The notes: generated by a model from the sequence alone, not told the origin. DNA of 5,558 nucleotides from Myxococcales bacterium (GCA_020633555.1 JACKDL010000067.1:1-5558), one strand, 5' to 3'. Numbered from the stretch's first letter, positions 1 through 5,558 are shown. Numbers and translations: made by a program.

Positions 1-1
1 C

Positions 2-307
2 ACCGAGGGCGGGGGCGCGGGCGGTGCAGGCGGCCTGGGCGGTGCGGGCGGCGCGGGCGGTGCGGGCGGTGCGGGCGGTGCGGGCGGCGCGGGCGGCGGG
101 GCCGGCGCGCCCATCCTGACCGAGTGCGAAGAGGGCACCGAGTGTGCCTCGGGCTGGTGCGTGATCTCGGACGACGCCGACGATCGCTGGTACTGCTCGG
201 TGGAGTGCGACACGGACTTCGACTGCCCGAGCGACGGCGACTGGGCCTGCGAGCGCCGCAACCACACGGACGACAACCTGCCCCACGACTTCTGCGTCGC
301 CCAGTAG
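2..307 (+). CDS. C-terminal part of a probable secreted or surface Gly-rich, cysteine-rich protein (5' end outside window)
   Basis: The frame is open from the left edge to a TAG at 305-307, giving 101 visible residues. The first ~37 are almost only Gly and Ala, a flexible linker encoded by the 9-bp repeat at 17-97. The remaining ~64 residues are acidic and hold eight cysteines in short-spaced pairs (EC, EC, WC, YC, EC, DC, AC, FC), ending DFCVAQ. Even numbers of closely spaced Cys with many Asp/Gly fit a small disulfide-bonded extracytoplasmic domain. Myxobacterial lipoproteins and surface proteins often combine a low-complexity linker with such a domain. The N-terminus, where a signal or lipobox would lie, is not visible, so export is inferred. 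No enzymatic motif is seen. A hairpin follows the stop and the next gene has its own ribosome binding site, so this is probably a separate unit from the spike operon. Confidence 0.8.
   Translation, partial: TEGGGAGGAGGLGGAGGAGGAGGAGGAGGAGGGAGAPILTECEEGTECASGWCVISDDADDRWYCSVECDTDFDCPSDGDWACERRNHTDDNLPHDFCVAQ
17..97 (+). repeat. 9-bp tandem repeat, nine units, in frame
   Basis: Nine consecutive 9-bp units follow the consensus GCGGGCGGY without gaps. The unit at 26-34 (GCAGGCGGC) and the unit at 35-43 (CTGGGCGGT) deviate; the other seven match the consensus. Each unit is in frame and encodes Ala-Gly-Gly (Leu-Gly-Gly once), so the array forms the linker of the upstream protein. The five central units are nearly identical, suggesting recent slippage or unequal exchange. 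Unit number may vary between strains without breaking the frame. Confidence 0.9.
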
Positions 308-332
308 GCCTCGGTCGGCCGCGGCGTCCCGC

Positions 333-366
333 CTGGCGGCGGGCGGCCCTCGGGAGGGGCCGCCAG
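333..366 (+). terminator. GC-rich hairpin with two alternative stems, possible terminator
   Basis: About 35 bp after the stop of the upstream gene, GGCGGCCC (342-349) pairs perfectly with GGGCCGCC (357-364) around a 7-nt loop. An overlapping alternative pairs CTGGCGGC (333-340) with GCCGCCAG (359-366), also 8 bp and perfect. The two stems share the right arm and exclude each other. There is no clear T-tract after the stem (only CCCTT), so it is not a classical intrinsic terminator. It may still stop or pause transcription in a GC-rich genome, or act in the leader of the next operon if transcription starts upstream. Confidence 0.4.
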
Positions 367-369
367 CCC

Positions 370-375
370 TTGACT
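370..375 (+). promoter_or_regulatory. Possible -35 hexamer for the spike operon
   Basis: TTGACT matches five of six bases of the sigma-70 -35 consensus and lies 52 bp before the ATG at 428. No good -10 is found at 16-18 bp; the best-spaced hexamer (393-398, CACTCT) matches poorly. An inverted pair TTGGG (375-379)/CCCAA (387-391), with the palindrome GGGCGCCC (382-389) overlapping its right arm, lies just downstream and could be an operator. The call rests on position and one hexamer only. Confidence 0.2.
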
Positions 376-414
376 TGGGAGGGGCGCCCAACCACTCTGC
401 CCGGTGGTGCCCCC

Positions 415-420
415 AAGGGA
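415..420 (+). promoter_or_regulatory. Ribosome binding site deciding the start at 428
   Basis: AAGGGA lies 7 nt before the ATG at 428 and is a good Shine-Dalgarno match. It favours this ATG over the in-frame ATG at 404, which would place the purine run inside the coding sequence and add eight residues (MVPPREPS) of no evident use. Confidence 0.7.
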
Positions 421-427
421 GCCTTCA

Positions 428-1066
428 ATGGCCGACCACTACGACGACGACGCCCCCAAGGTCCCCGCCGATCTGCTGCCCGAGCTGCAGGCCAAGGCCG
501 AGCTGGCGGCCCGCAAGGTGGACCTGCTGGAGCGCCGCATCGCCGCCTGGGAGGACGAGCTGGCGCAGCTTCGCAAGCTGCTGAAGGCCATCCCAACGGC
601 CGAGGCGGTGGACGCCCCTCAGGCGCGGATGGATGACCTGGAGGGCCGGGTGGCTCGCCTGGAGAAGCGCAGCTTCCGGGCCATGGCCGGCCAGGCCATG
701 CAGCGGGCGGGCGGCACGGGCGGGGCGGTGCACTTCGCCGGCCCCGAGCTGGACGTGCCGGCCGACGCGCGGGCCCTGGTGTTCGCCACCTGGACGCCCC
801 TGGACGCCGCCGCCGGCGAGCCGGTGACCCTGTCGGTCATGGTCGACGGCTTCGACCCCGAGGACGTGGTGAGCTTTGCCATCACCGATCTGGCGGGCGA
901 TGCCGTGGACAGCCTGAGCGTGCCCGTGGCCCGCGCCACCGCCGAGAAGGTCAGCGCCGCCTGGACCCCGCCTGCCCCCGGCAAGGGGGGCCACCGTGAG
1001 TTCCGGTTCACCGCGAGCTGCCGTGGGCGCGAGGACCGCTCCCCGGTGCTGACCGTGCGAGGCTGA
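428..1066 (+). CDS. Coiled-coil plus beta-sandwich protein of unknown function, first gene of the spike operon
   Basis: This is a 212-residue protein with no signal peptide or membrane segment. After an acidic N-terminus (MADHYDDDAPK), residues ~14-54 form a charged helix with heptad-spaced hydrophobics (L20, A24, A27, V31, L34, I38, W41, L45, L48, L52). A second short helix spans ~64-82 (M68, L71, V75, L78). A Gly/Ala-rich hinge (~88-98) leads to a C-terminal region (~97-212) of alternating hydrophobic strands, including VTLSVMVDGF, VVSFAITDLAG and REFRFTASC, ending SPVLTV. This looks like an Ig-like or fibronectin-like beta sandwich. I do not recognise a named family. Its stop is 4 bp from the next spike gene, so it is very likely co-expressed. 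A structural accessory (trimeric stalk, cap or effector-loading protein) is a guess from context; cargo is also possible. Confidence 0.85.
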   Translation: MADHYDDDAPKVPADLLPELQAKAELAARKVDLLERRIAAWEDELAQLRKLLKAIPTAEAVDAPQARMDDLEGRVARLEKRSFRAMAGQAMQRAGGTGGAVHFAGPELDVPADARALVFATWTPLDAAAGEPVTLSVMVDGFDPEDVVSFAITDLAGDAVDSLSVPVARATAEKVSAAWTPPAPGKGGHREFRFTASCRGREDRSPVLTVRG

Positions 1067-1070
1067 CGCC

Positions 1071-2090
1071 GTGCGCACCCCCGCCCGCAAGCCGCCGCCG
1101 CGCCCCAACTCCCGGGGCATGATCCGCGGCGCCGTCGTGGCCCTGGTGACCAACAACCAGGACCCCGAGAACCGTGGGCGCATCAAGGTGAAGTACCCCT
1201 GGCTGCACGACAGCGTCGAGAGCCACTGGGCGCGGGTGGTGGCCCTGTACGCCGGGCCCGATCGGGGCGGCTACATCATGCCCGAGGTGGGCGACGAGGT
1301 GCTGGTGATGTGCGAGCGCGGCGATCCCGCGGCGCCGTACATCGTGGGCAGCCTGTGGAACGGCGTGGACACCGTGCCCGGCCCCGGCAACCCCGACGGC
1401 GAGAACAACACCAAGCAGTGGCAGTCCCGCTCAGGGCACAAGTACATCTTCTCGGACAAGGCCGGGGCCGAGAAGATCACCCTGGTGGACAAGAGCGGGA
1501 AGCTGAAGATCGAGGTGGACGTCCCCGCGGACACCATCACCGTGCTGGCGCAGACGGGCGACCTGTACTTCAAGGCGCCCGAGGGCCCCATCAACATGGA
1601 GGCCAAGACCATGACGGTCACGGCCTCGAAGAACAGCACCGTCGAGGTGGGCAACGGGCTGACCGAGATCAGCAAGACCCGCAACGAGACCGTGGGCGGC
1701 ACCTGCTCGGCCAACGCCCAGGAGGTGCTGCAGATCGGCACCAAGAACATCAGCGCCACCTTCGGCAGCGCCGACATCAAGGCGGCCACGGCCACCCTGG
1801 TGGTGGAGGGCGGCAGCAACCAGACCATGGGCAACACGGTGCTGAAGGCCAAGACGATTCACCGCAACAGCCAGGCCGAGACGGTGAACGCGGGCGAGAT
1901 GAACATCCACGCCAAGCAGCTCGAGCTCACGTCGAACAGCTCGCTGATCAGCGCCGGCTCGGCCAGCTTCAAGGCGGGCGGCGACGCGAAGATCGAGTCC
2001 ACCCAGGCCCTGACGGTCATGGGCGGGCTGGTCAGCGTGGACGGCGGCGCCGGGGTCATCACCCAGGCCCAGCAGGTGTCGCTGTGCTGA
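1071..2090 (+). CDS. Short spike protein, baseplate assembly protein V/VgrG type (first of two tandem copies)
   Basis: It is a 339-residue protein starting at GTG, with GAGG (1059-1062) 8 nt upstream. An in-frame ATG at 1119 would remove only the basic, proline-rich leader (residues 1-16). Residues ~18-100 are a gp5/VgrG OB-fold domain: DPENRGRIKV (31-40), PW, ESHWAR (50-55), LYAG, PEVGDEVLV (71-79) and IVGSLWNGVD (91-100). RSGHK (120-124) and GAEKITLVD (132-140) follow, as in VgrG and baseplate V proteins. Residues ~140-335 alternate short strands (GDLYFKAP, KTMTVTA, LELTSNSS, ASFKAGG, LTVMGG), as in a trimeric beta-solenoid needle. In VgrG this part forms the puncturing spike on the inner tube. 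The gp27-like hub of typical VgrG (well over 500 residues) is absent, so another protein must supply it. The next gene overlaps the end by 7 bp. Confidence 0.92.
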   Translation: MRTPARKPPPRPNSRGMIRGAVVALVTNNQDPENRGRIKVKYPWLHDSVESHWARVVALYAGPDRGGYIMPEVGDEVLVMCERGDPAAPYIVGSLWNGVDTVPGPGNPDGENNTKQWQSRSGHKYIFSDKAGAEKITLVDKSGKLKIEVDVPADTITVLAQTGDLYFKAPEGPINMEAKTMTVTASKNSTVEVGNGLTEISKTRNETVGGTCSANAQEVLQIGTKNISATFGSADIKAATATLVVEGGSNQTMGNTVLKAKTIHRNSQAETVNAGEMNIHAKQLELTSNSSLISAGSASFKAGGDAKIESTQALTVMGGLVSVDGGAGVITQAQQVSLC

Positions 2091-3151
2091 GGCCCGACGA
2101 CCAGCTCGGCGACGAAGAGGGCGTCTTCGACGGTGTGTTCGTGGGCGTGGTGACCAACAACCACGATCCCGAGAACCTGGGGCGCATCAAGGTGGTGTTC
2201 CCCTGGGACGACAACGAGACCGAGAGCCACTGGGCGCGGCTGGCCACCCTGTACGCCGGCAAGGACCGCGGGAACTACTTCGTGCCCGAGGTGGGCGACG
2301 AGGTGCTGGTGGTCTTCGAGCTGGGCCACATCGACAGCCCGTTCATCGTGGGCAGCCTGTGGAACGGCGTGGACGAGCTGCCCGAGCCGGGGCACCCCGA
2401 CGGCCAGAACAACCACAAGGTGTTCGAGACCCGCTCGGGCCACAAGATGACCTTCGATGAGACCTCGGGGGCCGAGAAGATCACCCTGGTGGACTCGAGC
2501 CTGAACAACCGCATCGTCATCGACGTGGCCCAGGACGACATCATGATCCTGGCGGCCACGGGCGACATCCACATCAAGGCGCCGGCGGGCAAGGTGGACT
2601 TCTTCTCGAAGACCATGTCCATCAACGTCCAGACCACCAAGGATCACACCACCGGGGCCGATCACAGCATCACCGTGAAGGCCGGCAGCTACGCCGAGAC
2701 GGTGGGCAGCACCAAGACGGTCACCGCGGGCAACGCCAGCCGCACGGCGAAGCACACCGACATCAAGGCCAGCGGCCAGTTCAGCACCACCGGTGGCAGC
2801 GCCAAGGTGAAGCTGTCCGAGGCGGGCTCGATGATCCAGAAGGGCAACATCACCCAGCAGGTGGGCAACGCCATGCAGCAGGCCGAGCAGGAGTTCGTCT
2901 CGGCCCCCAGCAAGACCTGGAACGCCGGGAGCTTGAGCTTCAACGCCGACGGCATGGGCACGCTGGACACGGGGCCGCTGGAGATCTCTGCGGGTGAGCT
3001 GACCACCGACGCCGAGATGGGCCAGCTCAGCCTGATGAGCAGCCAGATCTCGCAGCTCGGCGGGATCATGAAGTTCACGGCCGATCAGCTCAGCTTCAAG
3101 CCCCTGGGCCCGCCCGCGGGCGAGCAGCCGCCCCCCCAGCCCAAGCGATAG
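2084..3151 (+). CDS. Short spike protein, baseplate assembly protein V/VgrG type (second tandem copy)
   Basis: The frame is open far upstream inside the previous gene, but homology begins at residue ~16 from the GTG at 2084, which overlaps the previous stop as GTGCTGA. AGG (2074-2076) sits 7 nt before it. The 355-residue product repeats the plan of its neighbour: OB fold at ~16-97 (DPENLGRIKV, ESHWAR, LYAG, PEVGDEVLV, IVGSLWNGVD), then RSGHK, GAEKITLVD and a long strand-rich needle. By hand alignment 51 of 75 OB-fold residues (first copy 26-100, second 23-97) are identical, while the needles are clearly different. This needle is Gln/Met-richer (QQVGNAMQQAEQE) and ends in a Pro-rich basic tail (PPAGEQPPPQPKR) that the first copy lacks. 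Like the first copy it has no gp27-like hub. The two may form separate needles for different cargo or a mixed trimer. Confidence 0.92.
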   Translation: MLRPDDQLGDEEGVFDGVFVGVVTNNHDPENLGRIKVVFPWDDNETESHWARLATLYAGKDRGNYFVPEVGDEVLVVFELGHIDSPFIVGSLWNGVDELPEPGHPDGQNNHKVFETRSGHKMTFDETSGAEKITLVDSSLNNRIVIDVAQDDIMILAATGDIHIKAPAGKVDFFSKTMSINVQTTKDHTTGADHSITVKAGSYAETVGSTKTVTAGNASRTAKHTDIKASGQFSTTGGSAKVKLSEAGSMIQKGNITQQVGNAMQQAEQEFVSAPSKTWNAGSLSFNADGMGTLDTGPLEISAGELTTDAEMGQLSLMSSQISQLGGIMKFTADQLSFKPLGPPAGEQPPPQPKR

Positions 3152-3156
3152 GATCC

Positions 3157-4404
3157 ATGGCCGAGCAGGCAGCCCCGACGACGGAACGCCCCCGGGACCG
3201 GATCGAGCACGACGGCTGGCTGGCCATGTTCGTGCCCGACAGCACCCTGGAGGGGCTGCAGGCGTTTCACTTCATCGTCAAGCGCACCTACACCTTCGCG
3301 CCCGACGAGATCGCCGAGCCCACCACCTGGCAGCAGGCCATTCACCTGAGCGACCAGCACTTCGAGGGGGCCGGGCCCTACGAGGCGGCGCTGCGCTATG
3401 AGAACGAGCTGCTGCCGCCCAAGCCGGGCACCGACGTGTTCGTCACGGCCACCTGCTACCCGCCGGGGGGCGAGGCGCGCTTCTGCTACCCCGAGGTGCG
3501 GGTGGCCGACGCGCACCGCTCGCGGCTGGCGGTGTTCGGCGACCGCACGGCGGTCATCAAGGCGGGGCAGACGCCGCTGTTCTCGGCGGCCGAGAAGTTC
3601 AGCGCGCTGCCCGTGCGCTACGAGTTCGCCTACGGCGGGGTGGACCGGCAGCACAGCCTGGCGCCCATCCTGTGCCCCACCAACCCGGTGGGCACGGGCT
3701 ACCTGGTGCAGCCCATCGACGGCGCGCCGGCCCGCGATCAGTGGGCGGTGCTGCCCAACATCGAGTGGCCCGACCGGCTGCTGACCCCCGAGACCCTGTT
3801 CGTGGGGACCAAGGACCGCAAGACCGAGCTGCGCCCGCCGGCCGGCTTCGGGCCCATCCCGCGGTACTGGGAGCCTCGGGCCTCGCGGGCCGGCATGCCC
3901 GCCGACGCCAAGCCCTTCTGGAAGCTGCTGTACGAGGACAAGCCCAGCGTCAACGACGAGCACTTCCTGGAGATGCAGCCCGAGTTCTGGCGCAGCGCAA
4001 ACGGCGGGCTGGTGCTGCCGGTGCACCTGGAGGGCCACGAGAAGCTCGTGCTCACCCACCTGCACCGCGAGCGCGAGGAGCTGGTGATCCGGCTGCCCAT
4101 CAAGAACCCCACCCTGCGCACGGCCATCAACGACGAGGCCATGCAGCCCGTGCCGCTGAAGCTGGACACGGTGCACGTGGAGGTGGAGCTGGGCGAGCTG
4201 GCGCTGGTGTGGCGCGGCAGCGTGCCCAAGCCCGCCAGCCTGGAGACGCTGGCCGAGCTGGAGCGCGTGCTGATGGAGATCGACGGCGAGCTCATCCTGC
4301 CGGCGCCGCTGCTGGGCACGGGCTTCCCGCTGGAGCTGCTGACGGGCGACTTCCCCGGGCAGGCCATCCTGGACGCCCTGCCCAAGCCGCCCAAGAAGGG
4401 CTGA
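3157..4404 (+). CDS. DUF2169 family protein, probable effector-loading adaptor
   Basis: The ATG lies 5 bp after the spike stop; AGGA at 3150-3153 is only 3 nt away, so translation may depend on coupling. The 415-residue protein has no signal peptide or membrane segment. It shows the DUF2169 pattern as I remember it: an FHFIVKRTYTF start, EFAYGG (156-161), NPVGTGY (~176-182), LPNIEWPD, PPAGFGPIPRYWEPR (GFGPI from 230), and later LVLTHLHRE and VIRLPIKNP. DUF2169 proteins are linked to type VI secretion; in Agrobacterium one is needed to load a DNase effector (Tde2) onto its spike partner. By analogy it would act in the cytoplasm, joining a cargo protein to one or both upstream spikes. Usual partners such as a PAAR or DUF4150 tip protein are not in this window. 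The family call is confident; the role is inferred. Confidence 0.9.
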   Translation: MAEQAAPTTERPRDRIEHDGWLAMFVPDSTLEGLQAFHFIVKRTYTFAPDEIAEPTTWQQAIHLSDQHFEGAGPYEAALRYENELLPPKPGTDVFVTATCYPPGGEARFCYPEVRVADAHRSRLAVFGDRTAVIKAGQTPLFSAAEKFSALPVRYEFAYGGVDRQHSLAPILCPTNPVGTGYLVQPIDGAPARDQWAVLPNIEWPDRLLTPETLFVGTKDRKTELRPPAGFGPIPRYWEPRASRAGMPADAKPFWKLLYEDKPSVNDEHFLEMQPEFWRSANGGLVLPVHLEGHEKLVLTHLHREREELVIRLPIKNPTLRTAINDEAMQPVPLKLDTVHVEVELGELALVWRGSVPKPASLETLAELERVLMEIDGELILPAPLLGTGFPLELLTGDFPGQAILDALPKPPKKG

Positions 4405-4413
4405 GCGCCCCCC

Positions 4414-5028
4414 GTGGAGTTCATCGACCGCCTGCTGCAGGCCGATCCGCTGGTCATCTATGGCGTCGGCGGCCTGATCCTGGTGATCGCCTGGGTGGCG
4501 TGGAAGCGGCTCAGCGCCGATCTGCCGCGGGCGCCCAGGCCGCCGAAGCGCCCCCGCGGGCCGGGCTACGCCCAGGCCGAGCAGGCTTGGATGGCCCTGG
4601 GCGCCGAGCTGGGTGTGGACGTGAAGCCAGCGGGCCCGAAGGTGGAGCAGGGTGGCGAGCGGCCGGCGCAGGTGGGCGGCTGGCGGGCGGCGGGTGAGGT
4701 GAGCGATCGGGCCGTGCGGGTGTGGAGCACCTGGGGTCTCTACGCCCGCTTCAGCCCCATGGCCCAGCGCGAGGTGCAGGACCTGGAGCGCAGCGGCGGC
4801 GTGCACGTGGCCTGCGCGGGCCCCACGGGCCGGGTGCCCACCCCCGAGGGCTGGGCGGTGAAGCTGCTGTGCAAGGACGGCTGGCTGCGCTGGGAGGATG
4901 ACCGGGAGCCCGGCGACGAGCCCCACCCGGTGTGGGGCACCAGCGTGACGCAGGTGCCGCTGTCGCCGAAGCAGGTGGCGGCCTTCGTGCGGGCCTTGGT
5001 GCAGGCGGCCGCCGAGCACGAGGGCTGA
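4414..5028 (+). CDS. Single-pass membrane protein of unknown function
   Basis: It starts at GTG 9 bp after the DUF2169 stop. The purine run AAGAAGGG (4393-4400) is 13 nt away, a poor distance, so coupling to the upstream gene is likely. The 204-residue product has one hydrophobic segment at ~12-30 (PLVIYGVGGLILVIAWVAW) directly followed by KR and a basic Pro-rich stretch (~31-54). The positive-inside rule puts the ~170-residue C-terminal part in the cytoplasm. Residues ~95-204 form a soluble domain rich in Trp (RVWSTWGLYARF, DGWLRW) with two cysteines (VACAG, LLCKD), ending in an amphipathic helix (~185-200). I recognise no family. Position after an adaptor gene suggests a cargo-related protein, an immunity protein or an anchor for the loading complex; nothing in the sequence chooses among these. 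Confidence 0.82.
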   Translation: MEFIDRLLQADPLVIYGVGGLILVIAWVAWKRLSADLPRAPRPPKRPRGPGYAQAEQAWMALGAELGVDVKPAGPKVEQGGERPAQVGGWRAAGEVSDRAVRVWSTWGLYARFSPMAQREVQDLERSGGVHVACAGPTGRVPTPEGWAVKLLCKDGWLRWEDDREPGDEPHPVWGTSVTQVPLSPKQVAAFVRALVQAAAEHEG

Positions 5029-5040
5029 GTTGAGCCGCAA

Positions 5041-5069
5041 TTGGCCATCCCCGGCACTCGGGCTATGCT
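5041..5069 (+). promoter_or_regulatory. Sigma-70-like promoter for the ATPase gene, predicted leaderless start
   Basis: TTGGCC (5041-5046, four of six to the -35 consensus) and TATGCT (5064-5069, four of six to the -10 consensus) are separated by exactly 17 bp. The -10 ends 6 bp before the ATG at 5076, so transcription should begin at or next to the A of the start codon. No Shine-Dalgarno sequence precedes that ATG, which agrees with a leaderless mRNA. The call rests on matches by eye. Confidence 0.5.
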
Positions 5070-5075
5070 GCAGCC

Positions 5076-5558
5076 ATGCTGAAGCGCCTGAAACTGACCA
5101 ACTTCAAAGGGCACCGGAGCTCGGAGCTGTGGTTCGATCGTCTGAGCTTGCTGGTGGGCGAGAACGCCAGCGGGAAGAGCTCGGTGCTCCTGGCGTTGGA
5201 GCTGTTGAGTTCGCAGGCTCAGGGCCTACCACCCATGGTGGGTGTGAACCGGTTCGAGCGTTTGGTTCACAAGAGCGGGGCTTGGCGACCTGAAGAAATC
5301 CACCTTCGCGCAGTTCTGTCGGAAGTTGAGGCAGGTCTTGTCGCTGGAGCCGGATATTGGTTTCCCTTGGCGACGCGTCCCACGAGACCTCAAGTCAGGC
5401 GGGGCCATTCGGAGGGCTGTTCCATAGATCCTGGGATGCAGTTTGTCGCTGAACTGGCAGTCCTGCAGCCGGTTGTCGGTCTCCTTCGAACGCCGAGCTA
5501 TACGCGCGACCTGATTCCCAAAGTCGGCCGGGATGGCGCCAACACCGCCTCGGTCGTA
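5076..5558 (+). CDS. AAA/SMC-like P-loop ATPase (AAA_15/AAA_21, OLD/RecF-like), 3' end outside window
   Basis: The frame is open from the ATG at 5076 to the right edge, giving 161 residues. The start is typical of the family: MLKRLKLTNFKGHRSSEL, a strand, then the Walker A loop GENASGKS (28-35) and a helix (VLLALELLSS). The last residues (VGRDGANTASVV) resemble the DGxNTAxVL element seen before the insert in COG4938/DUF3696-like ATPases. Walker B, signature and D-loop would lie beyond the window. Such ATPases bind ATP and dimerise head to tail; many are fused or paired with a nuclease (OLD/TOPRIM, HNH) in phage defence, while others have housekeeping roles. The partner domain is not visible, so no function is assigned. 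About 50 of the 161 codons end in A or T, far more than in the preceding genes, which suggests a separate origin. It appears transcribed from its own promoter. Confidence 0.85.
   Translation, partial: MLKRLKLTNFKGHRSSELWFDRLSLLVGENASGKSSVLLALELLSSQAQGLPPMVGVNRFERLVHKSGAWRPEEIHLRAVLSEVEAGLVAGAGYWFPLATRPTRPQVRRGHSEGCSIDPGMQFVAELAVLQPVVGLLRTPSYTRDLIPKVGRDGANTASVV

Noticed and set aside
17..97. CRISPR-like array
   Set aside because: The units are 9 bp and contiguous with no spacers, and they encode an in-frame Ala-Gly-Gly linker.
124..636. + strand open frame crossing the end of the upstream gene and the intergenic region
   Set aside because: The translation is Arg/Gly-rich and overlaps two better-supported frames and the hairpin.
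1310..2083. Upstream extension of the second spike frame
   Set aside because: This part overlaps the first spike gene and reads as Arg/Gly/His/Gln-rich low complexity; the homologous region begins just after the GTG at 2084.
425..2755. Other long - strand open frames opposite the coiled-coil and spike genes
   Set aside because: They are low-complexity shadows, while the + strand frames carry clear family motifs and G/C-biased third positions.
3085..5040. Very long open frame on the - strand (651 codons)
   Set aside because: It lies opposite the DUF2169 and membrane-protein genes, is dominated by His, Gln, Leu, Gly and Arg as expected for the complement of GC-rich coding DNA, and shows no domain motif.
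5024..5062. Short inverted repeats (GGCT/AGCC, CCCG/CGGG) after the membrane-protein gene as a terminator
   Set aside because: The stems are only 4 bp with no T-tract; they are no better than chance at this GC content.
5030..5293. + strand open frame overlapping the ATPase start
   Set aside because: It overlaps the ATPase in another frame, has no motif, and the competing frame carries Walker A and stays open to the edge.

Overview
The window is very GC-rich DNA, and almost every codon of the central genes ends in G or C. Starts are often GTG and genes are tightly packed on the + strand. The upstream gene ends in a cysteine-rich domain behind a Gly/Ala linker. This style fits a myxobacterium-like member of the Myxococcota (former Deltaproteobacteria). 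That assignment is inferred from gene style only; no rRNA or marker gene is present.

Layout. (1) Positions 2-307 hold the 3' end of a probable secreted or surface protein, with a 9-bp tandem repeat encoding (Ala-Gly-Gly)n followed by an eight-cysteine domain. (2) Positions 308-427 are intergenic, with a strong GC hairpin that can fold two ways, a possible -35-like hexamer and a good ribosome binding site for the next gene. (3) Positions 428-5028 form a five-gene operon-like block with junctions of 4, -7, 5 and 9 bp: a coiled-coil plus beta-sandwich protein, two tandem paralogous short spike proteins (baseplate protein V/VgrG type, OB fold plus beta-solenoid), a DUF2169 protein, and a single-pass membrane protein of unknown function. 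(4) From 5076 to the window end runs the start of an AAA/SMC-like P-loop ATPase, with its own promoter-like sequence and different codon use.

How the genes may work together. The block looks like an effector-delivery island of a contractile injection machine (type VI secretion or an extracellular/phage-like relative). The spike proteins have the OB fold and needle of VgrG/gp5 but lack the gp27-like hub that makes up the first half of normal VgrG. They would need a separate hub or would stack on one. DUF2169 proteins are known as effector-loading adaptors in type VI systems, so the DUF2169 gene after the spikes fits cargo loading. The first and last genes of the block are unrecognised and are the best candidates for new components (cargo, cap, adaptor or immunity protein). 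The sheath, tube and ClpV/TssM-type genes are not in the window, so the exact machine cannot be named.

The ATPase at the right edge is probably a separate transcription unit, possibly an accessory or defence-type gene. Its -10 element lies 6 bp before the ATG, which predicts a leaderless mRNA.
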